64,000 bases of DNA. It comes from Burkholderia cepacia ATCC 25416. Lineage in GTDB: Bacteria > Pseudomonadota > Gammaproteobacteria > Burkholderiales > Burkholderiaceae. Shown here in pieces: positions 25,277-34,805 of the stretch. The notes under the pieces were generated by a model. That model was not told the origin of the DNA. It did not search any database and was given only the letters and a program-made list of their open reading frames with translations. Every line of letters begins with the position of its first letter. Position 1 is the first letter of the stretch. The position numbers were made by a program, and so were the translations under genes. The stretch lies in assembly GCF_001411495.1 (NCBI RefSeq), contig NZ_CP012981.1, positions 2,666,001 to 2,730,000 on the forward strand, read 5' to 3'.

Positions 25277-26230
25277 ATGGCGGCTTTCCTGCATGGCCTG
25301 GCGTTGCGGTATTTCGTCGAGGTGGCGCGCACCGGTTCGATCAGCGACGCGTCCGCGCGGCTGCACGTGGCCGTCTCGGCGATCAGCCGCCAGATCGCGA
25401 AACTCGAGAGCGAGCTCGGGGCACCGCTGTTCGAGCGCCGGCCGCGCGGGATGGCGCTGTCGGAGGCCGGCGAGCGGCTTCTGGCGTTCGCGCAGCGCAG
25501 CCTGCTGGAGGCCGAGCACGTGATGAAGGACATCGGCGGGCTCGACGCGCTGCACGGCAGCCTGCTGAAGATCGCCTGCTCGGAAGGGTTCGCGATCGAT
25601 TTCCTGCCCGGCACGCTCGCGCGCTTCAAGGCGCGCCATCCGGGCGTCGATTTCTCGGTGTGGGTCGTGTCGCCGGCGGACGCGACGCGGCGCGTGCGCG
25701 ACGGCGACGTGGACATCGCGTTGAGCTTCAGCCTCGCGCCGGAGAAGGGCGTGCGCGTCGAACATACCGAGCGCGCGCCGATCTTCGCGCTGGTGCGGCG
25801 CGACCATCCGCTCGCGACGCGTGAAGCGGTGTCGCTCGCCGATGTCGCGCGTCACCCGCACGTGCTGCCCGAGGCCGGCACCACGGTGCGCCAGTTGATC
25901 GACATCGCATGCGCGCTCGACGGGCTGCTGCTCGAGCCTGAACTGACGAGCAACAACACGGCGGCGATGTACGGTTATGCGCGGCGCACGGGCGCGGTGA
26001 TGTTCACGGGGCTGCTGTCGGTGCGCGACCGCTGCGCCGCGGACGGCTTCGTCGTCGTGCCCGTGACGAACCCGCAGTTGCGCGAGCGCAGCATCCAGAT
26101 ACAGACGATGGCGGGGCGCGATCTGCCCGCATCGGTTCGCGCGTTCCGCGACCATCTGATCGACGCGATGCAGGCCGCATCGCCGCCGCCGGCCGCCGCG
26201 CGCGGCCCGAGACGCCGGCCCGTGAGATAA
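25277..26230 (+). CDS. LysR family transcriptional regulator
   Basis: The 317-residue product has an N-terminal helix-turn-helix (YFVEVARTGSISDASARLHV, then AISRQIAKLE) and a LysR effector-binding domain. It is divergent from the M20 peptidase gene with a 167-base gap that should hold its binding site, so it probably controls the peptidase and the MHS transporter. The C-terminus is Pro/Arg/Ala-rich and probably disordered. The effector is not known. Confidence 0.88.
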   Translation: MAAFLHGLALRYFVEVARTGSISDASARLHVAVSAISRQIAKLESELGAPLFERRPRGMALSEAGERLLAFAQRSLLEAEHVMKDIGGLDALHGSLLKIACSEGFAIDFLPGTLARFKARHPGVDFSVWVVSPADATRRVRDGDVDIALSFSLAPEKGVRVEHTERAPIFALVRRDHPLATREAVSLADVARHPHVLPEAGTTVRQLIDIACALDGLLLEPELTSNNTAAMYGYARRTGAVMFTGLLSVRDRCAADGFVVVPVTNPQLRERSIQIQTMAGRDLPASVRAFRDHLIDAMQAASPPPAAARGPRRRPVR

Positions 26231-26294
26231 TCGCCAATCCGCCTTCCGTGCCCATGCGGCTCATCGAGCCGCATCGCCCCTGTTCGACGCCAAA

Positions 26295-27422
26295 TTGAAG
26301 AACCTGATTGTCACCCTCGATCGCGCCGGCGAGTTCGACGAGATCATCGACGTGCGCACGCCGCTCGAGTTCGCCGAGGATCATATCCCCGGCGCGCTGA
26401 ACGCGCCCGTGCTCAGCAACGAGGAGCGCGTGCTCGTCGGCACGATGTACCGGCAGGTGTCGCCGTACGAGGCGACGCGCGTCGGCGCAGCGATGGTGGC
26501 ACGCAACATCGCGCGTCATCTCGACACGACGTTCGCCGACCGGCCGCGCAACTGGCGGCCGCTGATCTACTGCTGGCGCGGCGGCAAGCGCTCGGGCTCG
26601 ATGACGACCTGGTTCAACCTGATCGGCTGGAAGGCGCGCCAGCTCGACGGCGGCTACAAGTCATACCGCCAGTCGGTATGCGCGACGCTCGACTCGCTGC
26701 CGACGCGCTTTCGCTACATCGCGCTCGTCGGCCATACGGGCTGCGGCAAGACGCGCCTGCTGAACGCGCTGCGCGACGCGGGCGCGCAGACGCTCGATCT
26801 CGAGGCGCTCGCGTGCCATCGCGGTTCGCTGCTCGGCGCGCTGCCGGGCAAGCCGCAGCCGGCGCAGAAGGGGTTCGATTCGGGGCTCGTCGAAACACTT
26901 GGGCGTTTCGACCCCGAATGGCCGGTGTTCGTCGAGTCGGAAAGCCGCAGGATCGGGCTCGTGCAGTTGCCGATCGCGTTGATCGAAGCGTTTCACGCAG
27001 GGCCGTGGGTGCATGTCGACGCGGCGCATGACGAGCGCATCGCGTTCCTCCTCGACGATTACGCGCACCTGTTCGACGAACCGGACGCGTTCAAGGCACA
27101 GCTGCACCGGCTGATCGGCCTGCACAGCCGCGAACAGGTGACGCACTGGAAGGCGCTGATCGATGCCGGCGCGCGTGCCGAACTGTTCACCGAACTGATC
27201 GACAAGCATTACGATCCCGCCTATGCGCGCACTTATCGCGCGACGTACAACAAGCCGAACCGGGCGCTGACGTTCACCTTCCGGCCCAACGCGGCCGATG
27301 TGTGCGACCAGGCGCGCACGCTGCTGGCGCAACTCGCGCAGGCCGGGCTGCCCGCGTCGGCCGCGCTTGCGGCAGGCGTGAAGCCCGCCACCGACAAAAA
27401 CCAATCGACGATCACACGATGA
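26295..27422 (+). CDS. selU: tRNA 2-selenouridine synthase
   Basis: The 375-residue product (TTG start) has an N-terminal rhodanese-like domain with the catalytic Cys93 in LIYCWRGGKRSGS, and a P-loop GHTGCGKT at residues 146-153, the exact two-domain layout of SelU/MnmH. The enzyme replaces sulfur by selenium in 5-methylaminomethyl-2-thiouridine at the wobble position of tRNAs for Lys, Glu and Gln, through a geranylated intermediate. Its stop overlaps the start of a DUF318 permease by four bases. No selD is in the window. Confidence 0.92.
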   Translation: MKNLIVTLDRAGEFDEIIDVRTPLEFAEDHIPGALNAPVLSNEERVLVGTMYRQVSPYEATRVGAAMVARNIARHLDTTFADRPRNWRPLIYCWRGGKRSGSMTTWFNLIGWKARQLDGGYKSYRQSVCATLDSLPTRFRYIALVGHTGCGKTRLLNALRDAGAQTLDLEALACHRGSLLGALPGKPQPAQKGFDSGLVETLGRFDPEWPVFVESESRRIGLVQLPIALIEAFHAGPWVHVDAAHDERIAFLLDDYAHLFDEPDAFKAQLHRLIGLHSREQVTHWKALIDAGARAELFTELIDKHYDPAYARTYRATYNKPNRALTFTFRPNAADVCDQARTLLAQLAQAGLPASAALAAGVKPATDKNQSTITR

Positions 27423-28477
27423 CGACCACACGCACCCAACCCAATCCGGCACTCGGCTGGATGACCTTCCTGCTGATCGCGGTCGCGGGACTGTTCTATG
27501 TGAAATGGTTCCCGTACTACAACAAGGCGTTCGTTGCCGCCGAGCATCATTCGATCGGACAGTCGATCCTGATGGGCACGTCGGCGGCCGCGCCCGAGCC
27601 GTCGCTGAAGGCCGCGCTCGACTACGCATGGGCGTACGGCAAGGCGATCTGGCAGGCGATGGTGCTCGGCTTGCTGCTCGGTTCGGCCGTGCAGGCGCTG
27701 CTGCCCGCGCACTGGGTCGCGCGCGTGCTCGGCCGCACCGGCTTCGGCAGCGTCGCCGCGGGCGGCCTGCTGTCGCTGCCCGGCATGATGTGCACGTGCT
27801 GCGCGGCGCCGGTCGTCGCGGGGCTGCGTGCACGCCATGCCTCGCCGGGCGGCGCGGTCGCGTTCTGGCTCGGCAACACGGTGCTGAACCCGGCGGCGCT
27901 GGTTTTCATGGGCTTCGTGCTCGGCTGGCACTGGAGTGCGCTGCGCCTCGTGCTGGGCGTCGCGATGGTATTCGGGATCGGCTATCTGCTGAACCGGATC
28001 GCGCGCCCTGAAGACGCCCGCGTCGACGATGCGCAGCTCGCCGCGCTGGCGGCCGAGCAGGCCGCGGCCGGCAATCCGTTCGTCCGCTGGATGAAGCTGC
28101 TCGCGCGCATGGCCGTGCGGCTCGTGCCCGAATACATCGTGCTCGTGCTGCTGCTCGGCGCCGCGCGCGCATGGCTGTTCCCGCATATCGGCCCGGACAT
28201 CGGCAATCATCTCGGCTGGATCGTCGCCTTCGCGGTCGCGGGCATGCTGTTCGTGATCCCGACGGCGGGAGAGGTGCCGATCATCCAGGCGATGCTGTCG
28301 CTCGGCATGGGCGTCGGCCCGGCCGCCGCGCTGCTGATGACGCTGCCGCCGATCAGCGTGCCGTCGCTCGCGATGCTCGCGCGTTCGTTCAAGCCTTACA
28401 TGCTGGCCATCGTCGCGATCCTCGTCGTCGTGTTCGGGATCGCGAGCGGCCTGCTCGCGGTCGCGCTCGGGTTCTGA
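27419..28477 (+). CDS. DUF318/UPF0718 family permease
   Basis: The 352-residue product has about eight membrane helices and the family Cys motif MMCTCCAAP (Cys125, Cys127, Cys128), comparable to the TPFCSCS motif of ArsP, a methylarsenite efflux permease of the same superfamily. A second conserved block is IPTAGEVPIIQAMLSLG. It is translationally coupled to selU (ATGA overlap), a striking pairing that suggests handling of a soft chalcogen or metalloid. What it transports is unknown. Confidence 0.75.
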   Translation: MTTTRTQPNPALGWMTFLLIAVAGLFYVKWFPYYNKAFVAAEHHSIGQSILMGTSAAAPEPSLKAALDYAWAYGKAIWQAMVLGLLLGSAVQALLPAHWVARVLGRTGFGSVAAGGLLSLPGMMCTCCAAPVVAGLRARHASPGGAVAFWLGNTVLNPAALVFMGFVLGWHWSALRLVLGVAMVFGIGYLLNRIARPEDARVDDAQLAALAAEQAAAGNPFVRWMKLLARMAVRLVPEYIVLVLLLGAARAWLFPHIGPDIGNHLGWIVAFAVAGMLFVIPTAGEVPIIQAMLSLGMGVGPAAALLMTLPPISVPSLAMLARSFKPYMLAIVAILVVVFGIASGLLAVALGF

Positions 28478-28578
28478 CGCGCGCAAGCGGTGCGCCGGCC
28501 GGGCGCAATCGTCGTATTCATCCGGCGCCGCCGTTTCACGCGTGCGGCGCCATTTACAAGAAGCAAACAGGAAAACGC

Positions 28579-29001
28579 ATGACCCAACCGAAGATTCATC
28601 CTCGACTCGAAAAGGCGCTGACGCGCGGCGATCTCGCGATCCGCCAGGCCAATTCCGCGCGGGCGACTGCCGTGCTGAACGCACTCGGCACGATGATCAT
28701 CGAGGCCTCCGCAACGATCGGCGTCGAGGCCAGCATCGACATTCCGCAAGGCGACCGCATTTACGATCCGGTCAACGGCCTGTGGCCGCAGAAGATGCTG
28801 GTGTCGTTCGACGGCCCGGTGGACGAGGCCGACAAGGAAGAGCTGCGCTCGGTTTATCTGGTCGCCGACGATCCGGGCACGCAGTTCCGCGTCGAATGGC
28901 ATCGTGCGGACGGCAAGCTCGGCCGCCAGGAAGGTGGCCCGCTCGCGACCGTCGCGTTCCTGACCGACGTCGAGATCCCGTGGAGCGACGACGACGAGTA
29001 A
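28579..29001 (+). CDS. Conserved hypothetical protein
   Basis: The 140-residue product has no signal peptide or membrane helix. A helical start (HPRLEKALTRGDLAIRQ) leads to a beta-rich centre (MLVSFDGPVDEADKEELRSV) and an acidic end. I do not recognise the family. GAAAACGC precedes the ATG only weakly. It follows the permease at 101 bases and converges with the nodJ gene. Confidence 0.6.
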   Translation: MTQPKIHPRLEKALTRGDLAIRQANSARATAVLNALGTMIIEASATIGVEASIDIPQGDRIYDPVNGLWPQKMLVSFDGPVDEADKEELRSVYLVADDPGTQFRVEWHRADGKLGRQEGGPLATVAFLTDVEIPWSDDDE

Positions 29002-29038
29002 CGTCGTCGCATGAAGCCGGCGCCCGGTGCGCCGGCCG

Positions 29039-29872
29039 TCAGCGCATCATCCGCCGCCGGAACAGCCAGGCGGACAGCAGGAACCCGCCGATCGCGTAGC
29101 CGGCGAGCACCGCGACATGCAGCGCGACGTCGGTCGCCGGCCGGCCGAGCATCGCGGGCCGGATCAGCTCCACGGCGTTCGCGAGCGGCAGTGCCTGCGC
29201 CGCGTGCCGCGCGATCGGCGGCAGCTGCGTGGTCGGGAAGAACACGCCCGACAGCAGCAGCATCGGCGTCAGCACGAGCGTCTGATAAAACATGAAGAAA
29301 TCGTAGGACGGTGCGAGCGCCGTGACGATCATCGCGACGCTTGCGAACGCGAGGCCCGCGAGCGCGATCACGGGTAGCGCCGCGAGCATCGACGGAAACT
29401 GCGCATAGCCGAGCGCCCCCGCGACGAGCATGATCGCGGCCCCCGACAGCATCGCCTTGCTGGCCCCCCAGACGATCTCGCCGAGCACGATGTCGCCGAG
29501 CGCAAGCGGCGTATGCATGATCGCTTCCCACGTGCGCTGCACGTGCATCCGCGAGAAACCCGAATACATCGACTCGAAGCTCGCGGACATCATCACGCTC
29601 GAGCCGACCGTACCGGCCGCGAGGAACGCGATATACGACACGCCGTCGACGTGGCCGAGCATCAGGCCGAGCCCGAACCCCAGACCGAACAGATAGATCA
29701 TCGGATCGGCAAGATTGCCGAACATCGACGCGAGCGCGAGCTTGCGCCAGACGAGATAGTTGCGCCGCCAGACGGCGATCCAGTTGGTTGCGTTCGCGGG
29801 CATCGCGATCGCGAAGCGTGACACGCGTGGCGGTGCCGACGGGGCGGTGGCGGAATAGTTACGCACGTCCAT
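29039..29872 (-). CDS. nodJ: NodJ-type ABC transporter permease
   Basis: The 277-residue product is an ABC-2 type permease with six helices. [19 protein letters not shown] and [12 protein letters not shown] are typical of the NodJ group. In rhizobia NodIJ exports lipo-chitooligosaccharide signals; in Burkholderia the pair is conserved without a nod cluster and the real substrate is unknown. It is six bases behind nodI and clearly cotranscribed with it. Confidence 0.85.
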   Translation of the reverse strand: MDVRNYSATAPSAPPRVSRFAIAMPANATNWIAVWRRNYLVWRKLALASMFGNLADPMIYLFGLGFGLGLMLGHVDGVSYIAFLAAGTVGSSVMMSASFESMYSGFSRMHVQRTWEAIMHTPLALGDIVLGEIVWGASKAMLSGAAIMLVAGALGYAQFPSMLAALPVIALAGLAFASVAMIVTALAPSYDFFMFYQTLVLTPMLLLSGVFFPTTQLPPIARHAAQALPLANAVELIRPAMLGRPATDVALHVAVLAGYAIGGFLLSAWLFRRRMMR

Positions 29873-29878
29873 GATCGA

Positions 29879-30793
29879 TCAGTCCTGCATTTCGCGGCCC
29901 GTGAGCCGCAGGAACACATCTTCCAGATTGGCCGGGCGATGCAGATAGCGCAACCCCGTGCGACCCTTGAGTCGCGCACTGAGCGGTTCCGGGTCGCTCA
30001 CGTAGCAGAACAGCGTCTCGCCGCTGATCTCGGTGTGCTTCGCGAACGCCGCCAGCTCGTCGCGCAGCGTGGCCGGATCGGGCCCGTAGATCTCGATCAC
30101 GTCGCAGCCGATCTCCGATTCGATCAGCGCGTGCGGCGCTCCTTCGGCGATCTTGCGGCCTTCCTCGATCACGCATAGCCGGTCGCACAGGCGCTCGGCT
30201 TCTTCCATGAAGTGCGTGGTGATCAGGATCGTCTTGCCTCGAGCGAGCAGCGAGCGCAGGCGTTCCCACATGAGGTGGCGCGCCTGCGGGTCGAGGCCCG
30301 TCGTCGGCTCGTCGAGCACCAGCACATCGGGATCGTTGACGAGCGCACGGGCGAGCGTGAGCCGGCGCTTCATGCCGCCCGACAGCTCGCCGACCTTCGC
30401 ATCGGCCTTGTTCTCGAGCTTCGCGAATTCGAGCAGGGGTTTCACGAGCGCGTGCGCAGCCTGCGCAGACATGCCGAAATAGCGGCTGAAGACGAGCAGG
30501 TTCTCGCGCACGGTGAAGTCGGGGTCGAGATTGTCGAACTGCGGGACGACCCCGACACGCTGGCGCGCATGTCGCGCACGCGATGGAACCGGTTCGCCGC
30601 AGAGCGAAATGGTGCCTGCATCGGGGTGCGTGAGGCCGAGCAGCATTTTCAGCGTGGTGGTCTTGCCCGCGCCGTTGGGGCCGAGCAGGCCGTAGCATTC
30701 GCCGGCCTGTACGGTGAACGACAGGCCGTTGACGACGAGCTTGTCGCCATAGCGCTTTTCGACGTTCCGGAAATCGATCGGTGCAACGAGCAT
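29879..30793 (-). CDS. nodI: NodI-type ABC transporter ATP-binding protein
   Basis: The 304-residue product has a complete ABC ATPase: Walker [10 protein letters not shown] (about residues 37-45), Q-loop VVPQFDNLD, signature [15 protein letters not shown], Walker [13 protein letters not shown] and H-loop TTHFMEEAE. Length and the C-terminal segment [19 protein letters not shown] match NodI. It powers the NodJ permease encoded next to it. A 337-base gap upstream holds the promoter. Confidence 0.9.
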   Translation of the reverse strand: MLVAPIDFRNVEKRYGDKLVVNGLSFTVQAGECYGLLGPNGAGKTTTLKMLLGLTHPDAGTISLCGEPVPSRARHARQRVGVVPQFDNLDPDFTVRENLLVFSRYFGMSAQAAHALVKPLLEFAKLENKADAKVGELSGGMKRRLTLARALVNDPDVLVLDEPTTGLDPQARHLMWERLRSLLARGKTILITTHFMEEAERLCDRLCVIEEGRKIAEGAPHALIESEIGCDVIEIYGPDPATLRDELAAFAKHTEISGETLFCYVSDPEPLSARLKGRTGLRYLHRPANLEDVFLRLTGREMQD

Positions 30794-31130
30794 GGGTGTG
30801 TTGTCGTTGTATGCGGGCGCGGCAGCGTTCCGCTGCCGGATGCGTGGCCGGTTGGCGAACCGATCGGACGATTGCCTGTCACACGGGCATGACCGAAGCG
30901 CACGACGCCGGCGCCTGGTGGCCCGCTGGAGTACGAACGGGCCATTCTAGTGCATCGGCTGCGTCTCTTCAGGGCATGCCTGCGCGGTGCGATGCATGCG
31001 CGCACCGATCGTGCACCGCATCATCGCGCACGCGCCGAGCGGGGCGAATCAGCGTTTTCCATCCCTTGCGTCCTGAATTGCGGCGCACCATGATGAATGC
31101 GTAGGCTCGTTGTTGCGATAGGGAGGTTTC
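30794..31130. other. Intergenic region between divergent genes
   Basis: About 340 bases between nodI and the universal stress gene. It should hold both promoters; I see no distinctive operator or extra gene. Confidence 0.4.
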
Positions 31131-31628
31131 ATGGCTAGCTACAACAAGATTCTGCTGTGTTACGACGGCACGCTCGAAGGGCGCAAGGCACTGCGCTGCG
31201 GCGCCAATCTCGCGATGGACCTGAAGGCCGAGACGCATTTGCTGTCGGTCGTCGACATGCGCTCGAGCATTGCACAGAGCGCGGGTTTGCTGACCGACGT
31301 CGCGTGCGGCCGGTTTGAGGAAACCGCGCGTGAAATCCTGCAGGAAGGGGTGAACTGGCTGCGCGAGCGCGGCGTGCAGGCCGAAGGCCATTTCGCATTC
31401 GGCTATCCGATCGACGAAATCGCGAATCTCGCGACCGAACTGAACGCCGATCTCGTCGTCGTCGGCCACCGGTGCCGCAGCGGGCTGTCGAGATGGTGGA
31501 TGGGCTCGGGCAACACGCAACTGCTCGATCGCGTGAATTGCAGCATTCTGGTTGCGTGTTCGTCGGCGCAAGAGCAGAAGGCTGAAATCGCACGCGAGCG
31601 TGAAGCGGCCACGGCGAACGGCAAATGA
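31131..31628 (+). CDS. Universal stress protein
   Basis: The 165-residue product has the UspA fold: ILLCYDGTLEGRKAL at the start, DLVVVGHRCRSGLSRWWMGSGNTQLLDRVNCSILVA towards the end. The GxxGS-like loop (GHRCRSG, then GSGN) indicates nucleotide binding. Such proteins support survival during growth arrest and low oxygen. GGGAGG precedes the ATG. The gene stands alone. Confidence 0.9.
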   Translation: MASYNKILLCYDGTLEGRKALRCGANLAMDLKAETHLLSVVDMRSSIAQSAGLLTDVACGRFEETAREILQEGVNWLRERGVQAEGHFAFGYPIDEIANLATELNADLVVVGHRCRSGLSRWWMGSGNTQLLDRVNCSILVACSSAQEQKAEIAREREAATANGK

Positions 31629-31691
31629 TCCAATGATTCGATGACTGCCTGACTGGCGAACCGTGCCGGTCGGGCAGTCACGCCGCCTCAG

Positions 31692-31716
31692 TGGCTCGGG
31701 CGACTCCCCCGAGCCA
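31692..31716 (+). terminator. Hairpin between converging genes
   Basis: TGGCTCGGG and CCCGAGCCA form a perfect nine-base-pair stem with a seven-base loop, between converging genes. No long T run follows on either strand, so it is a weak or Rho-assisted terminator, or protects RNA ends. Confidence 0.45.
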
Positions 31717-31737
31717 GTCAAGTCCTGTCGAGCCCTG

Positions 31738-32451
31738 TCAAGCGTGCAGGTCGATTGCGGACAACTTCCACGAGAACAGGCCGAAGCGGTGGAATATCGC
31801 CGCATAGCGTGTGCCGTCGGCACTGCGCTGGTAGGTCACGACGAATTCATCGATATTCCGGTAGCCGGCGCTGGTTTGTTGCTGATGCGGCGAATGCGTT
31901 GCATCGACCGGGCTGGCCGGCGCGGCAGCAGCAGGGGGCGGCGATGATGCGGCTGCCGCGTTGCTGCCCGGAGCGGCTGCGCTTGCCGAAGCCTGATTGG
32001 GCGTTGGTGCGGCCGGCGTGTTGCCCGATGCATCGCTGCCTGGTGGCAGATTCGACAAGTCAGGTGGACGCTCTCCCGGATTGCCACGCGGTGGCAATCC
32101 GCTCATCAGCGCGGCCACGCCCTCCGGGGTCGCGTATGCATCGACCAGCGGGCCGATCAATGCCGACCCGATCAGTGCACCGAGCACCGCGAACGGATTG
32201 CTCTTCTTCACCGCGTCGATCCGGCGCATCAGCTCTTCCGTGACCTGCTGCTTCAGGCTGATGCGCAGCGACGGAAAATCGACATATTCACTGATGGCCT
32301 GTGCATCACGCGCATCGATCGCCGTTTTCAGGCGGCCGAGCGCGACGTACGGCGATGCGTAGGCATAGCCGATCGCCGCAACGGCGGCGATGGACAGCAC
32401 GATGATCAGCAGGGGTTTGAGCCGCCATGCGCGGCCCGAAGATCCGGTCAC
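31738..32451 (-). CDS. DUF2939 membrane-anchored protein
   Basis: From a GTG at 32451 (GGAGG seven bases upstream) the product has 237 residues: one N-terminal helix (LLIIVLSIAAVAAIGYAYA), then the DUF2939 domain (ALGRLKTAIDARDAQAISEYVDFPSLR), a long Pro/Ala/Ser-rich linker with Gln-rich end, and a closing EFVVTYQRSADG region. It is most likely periplasmic and anchored in the inner membrane. Function of DUF2939 is unknown. It lies near but in the same direction as the lexA pair. Confidence 0.75.
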   Translation of the reverse strand: MTGSSGRAWRLKPLLIIVLSIAAVAAIGYAYASPYVALGRLKTAIDARDAQAISEYVDFPSLRISLKQQVTEELMRRIDAVKKSNPFAVLGALIGSALIGPLVDAYATPEGVAALMSGLPPRGNPGERPPDLSNLPPGSDASGNTPAAPTPNQASASAAAPGSNAAAASSPPPAAAAPASPVDATHSPHQQQTSAGYRNIDEFVVTYQRSADGTRYAAIFHRFGLFSWKLSAIDLHA

Positions 32452-32480
32452 GTTGCCTCCGGTGCGGGGATGTTCCGCAA

Positions 32481-32816
32481 TCAGAGACCGCCAGGCGTGG
32501 CCGATCGTTCCTCTGCGATGCAGCGATCGATCATCCGGCACACGGCATCGATCGTGCCGACCATGATCAGGCGTGAACGACCGTGATAGACGCGCACCGG
32601 CGCGCGACGCGCGGGTTCCGCGTGATTCAGGCCGGCGTTCAGCGATACCCGCGCGAAAGCGGGGAGCGCCGACGGCAGCAGGGACGCCTGCCGTTCGACT
32701 GCGACTTCTTCTTGCACAGGCGCCGCCGCGGACAGCGGTGCGCAGGGCGTGCGGCCGCGCAGGTGACGCAGGCGACCGAATTGACGGAAAGGCAGCAGGC
32801 GGGCAAGGCGTTCCAT
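32481..32816 (-). CDS. Small protein behind lexA
   Basis: The 111-residue product starts 26 bases after the lexA stop, with GGAG upstream of its ATG, so it is almost certainly cotranscribed with lexA and thus SOS-induced. It is Arg-rich at the start and ends with a block RVYHGRSRLIMVGTIDAVCRMIDRCIAEE. It has no resemblance to SulA that I can see, although in Pseudomonas lexA is followed by sulA. The function is unknown; a division or repair role is inference. Confidence 0.7.
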   Translation of the reverse strand: MERLARLLPFRQFGRLRHLRGRTPCAPLSAAAPVQEEVAVERQASLLPSALPAFARVSLNAGLNHAEPARRAPVRVYHGRSRLIMVGTIDAVCRMIDRCIAEERSATPGGL

Positions 32817-32842
32817 GATGTTCTCCTCAGCGAGACGGAATG

Positions 32843-33490
32843 TCAGAGTTCGCCCGAGCGGATCAGCCCGACGGCGATGCCTTCCAGCGCGAATTCCGCG
32901 CTGCCGGCCTTGACGAAGATGTTTTCGTAATCCGGGTTCTCCGCGATCAGCTCGAGACCGCCCGGCCGGCGCATCAGGCGCTTGACCGTGACGTCGTCGC
33001 CGAGACGCGCGACGATGATCTGGCCGTCCTTCGCTTCCGTGCGCTTCTGCACGGCGAGCAGGTCGCCATCGAGGATGCCGGCGTCGCGCATCGACAGGCC
33101 GCGCACTTTCAACAGGTAGTCGGGCTTGCTGGTGAACAGCGCGGGATCGCACGCGTAATGCTGCGAGATGTGCTCCTGCGCGAGGATCGGGCTACCGGCT
33201 GCCACACGGCCGACGAGCGGCAGCGACAGCTGCATCAGGCCGGCGTGCGGGAGCGTGAACTGGTGCGGGGCATCGTCGATGCCGAGCAGGCGGATGCCGC
33301 GCGACGCGCCGGCGGCCAGCTCGATCACACCCTTGCGCGCCAGCGCGCGCAGGTGCTCTTCGGCCGCATTCGGCGAGCTGAAGCCCAGTTCGGCCGCGAT
33401 CTCGGCACGGGTGGGCGGGAATCCGGAGCGCTCGATCGCGCGGCGGATCAAGTCGAACACTTGCTGCTGACGGGCGGTGAGTTTGGTCAT
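32843..33490 (-). CDS. lexA: LexA repressor
   Basis: The 215-residue product has the winged helix domain ([18 protein letters not shown] near residues 22-39), the self-cleavage site Ala98-Gly99 in GRVAAGSP, and the catalytic pair Ser133 (GLSMRD) and Lys170 (VTVKRL). It represses the SOS genes until RecA filaments trigger self-cleavage. Two LexA boxes lie directly upstream, so it controls its own transcription. Confidence 0.98.
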   Translation of the reverse strand: MTKLTARQQQVFDLIRRAIERSGFPPTRAEIAAELGFSSPNAAEEHLRALARKGVIELAAGASRGIRLLGIDDAPHQFTLPHAGLMQLSLPLVGRVAAGSPILAQEHISQHYACDPALFTSKPDYLLKVRGLSMRDAGILDGDLLAVQKRTEAKDGQIIVARLGDDVTVKRLMRRPGGLELIAENPDYENIFVKAGSAEFALEGIAVGLIRSGEL

Positions 33491-33497
33491 GGCTCAA

Positions 33498-33513
33498 CTG
33501 TATGGATAGACAG
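33498..33513 (-). promoter_or_regulatory. LexA box 1 of the lexA promoter
   Basis: CTGTATGGATAGACAG fits the CTG-N10-CAG consensus, 8 bases upstream of the lexA ATG. It differs by one base from the box in front of the prophage gene at 8349-8364. Confidence 0.9.
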
Positions 33514-33517
33514 TGAG

Positions 33518-33533
33518 CTGTATTTTTATACAG
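33518..33533 (-). promoter_or_regulatory. LexA box 2 of the lexA promoter
   Basis: CTGTATTTTTATACAG is a perfect LexA palindrome, 4 bases from box 1, and overlaps the likely -10 region; TTGAAA lies upstream as a possible -35. Confidence 0.9.
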
Positions 33534-33654
33534 TAGTTCGCGAATTTCAAGTGTTACGTGAGGTTCGACGCGATCACGCCGGTTCCGACGTGATTTTGCG
33601 ACGTCCGGACGCCGGTTCATCTGCCGCAACCGTCCATCCCGTCTGCGTTAGCAC

Positions 33655-33714
33655 TTTTGAGTATTAAAAAATGAGGAACGATTATTTTTAATCATGTAAC
33701 CCGTTCGCTAGACT
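33655..33714 (+). promoter_or_regulatory. AT-rich activator region and promoter of the sulfate operon
   Basis: In a GC-rich genome this block (33661-33700) is strikingly AT-rich (TATTAAAAAATGAGG; GATTATTTTTAATCATG). A -10-like TAGACT is at 33709-33714 but the -35 is poor, as expected for a promoter that needs CysB. CysB sites are degenerate, so the exact boxes are not defined. Confidence 0.5.
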
Positions 33715-33754
33715 GGCCCGACATCGCAATACCGACAACACTGGAGAACCAAGG

Positions 33755-34792
33755 ATGGGCAAGCGCAATACGGGGCTGGTGGGCGGAGTGGGCCGCCTGA
33801 TCGCAACACTCGCGCTGGGCGCGGCGGCGGCGCTGGGCGTCGCGACGCACGCCCAGGCCGATACGACCTTCCTGAACGTGTCGTACGACCCGACGCGCGA
33901 GCTGTATCAGGACTTCAACCAGGCGTTCGGCAAGGAGTGGAAGGCGAAGACGGGCGAGACCGTCAACTTCAAGCAGTCGCACGGCGGTTCGGGCGCGCAG
34001 GCGCGCTCGGTGCTCGACGGCCTGCAGGCCGACGTCGTCACGCTGGCATTGGCGTACGACATCGACGCGCTCGCGAACAAGGGCCTCGTCAACAAGGATT
34101 GGCAGAAGCGCCTGCCCGACAACGCGTCGCCGTATACGTCGACGATCGTGTTCCTGGTGCGCAAGGGCAACCCGAAGGGGATCAAGGACTGGGACGACCT
34201 GACCAAGCCGGGCATCTCGATCGTCACGCCGAACCCGAAGACGTCGGGCGGCGCACGCTGGAACTACCTGGCCGCATGGGCGTACGCGGTGCACAAGCCG
34301 GGCGGCAACGAGCAGACGGCGAAGGAATTCGTCACGAAGCTCTACAAGAACGCGGGCGTGCTCGATTCGGGCGCACGCGGCGCGACCACGAGCTTCGTGC
34401 AGCGCGGGATCGGCGACGTGCTGATCGCATGGGAAAACGAGGCGTTCCTGTCGGTCAAGGAATTCGGTACCGACAAGTTCGAGATCGTCGTGCCGTCGGT
34501 GAGCATCCTGGCCGAGCCGCCCGTCGCGGTGGTCGACAAGGTGGTCGACAAGAAGGGCACGCGCAAGCTGGCCGATGCGTACCTGAACTTCCTGTACAGC
34601 CCGCAGGGCCAGGAGATCGCGGCACGCAACTACTACCGGCCGCGTTCGAAGAACGTGCCGGCGGAGCTGACCAAGCAGTTCCCGAAGCTGAAGCTGTACA
34701 CGGTCGACGATACCTTCGGCGGCTGGACGAATGCGCAGAAGACGCATTTCGCGGACGGCGGCGTGTTCGATTCGATCTACAAGCCGCAGTAA
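33755..34792 (+). CDS. sbp: Sulfate-binding protein of the ABC importer
   Basis: The 345-residue product has a Sec signal peptide (cleavage near THAQA-D, residue 35) and the sulfate-binding signature: [29 protein letters not shown], and [16 protein letters not shown]. It captures sulfate in the periplasm and hands it to CysTW. The first gene of the locus; two GC-rich hairpins separate it from cysT, which may keep its mRNA more abundant than the membrane genes. Confidence 0.95.
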   Translation: MGKRNTGLVGGVGRLIATLALGAAAALGVATHAQADTTFLNVSYDPTRELYQDFNQAFGKEWKAKTGETVNFKQSHGGSGAQARSVLDGLQADVVTLALAYDIDALANKGLVNKDWQKRLPDNASPYTSTIVFLVRKGNPKGIKDWDDLTKPGISIVTPNPKTSGGARWNYLAAWAYAVHKPGGNEQTAKEFVTKLYKNAGVLDSGARGATTSFVQRGIGDVLIAWENEAFLSVKEFGTDKFEIVVPSVSILAEPPVAVVDKVVDKKGTRKLADAYLNFLYSPQGQEIAARNYYRPRSKNVPAELTKQFPKLKLYTVDDTFGGWTNAQKTHFADGGVFDSIYKPQ

Positions 34793-34805
34793 CACCATAA
34801 CGACA

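Noticed and set aside
27233..28684. Open frame of about 480 residues on the minus strand
   Set aside because: Antisense to selU and the permease; low-complexity Arg/Gln/Glu composition of a shadow frame.
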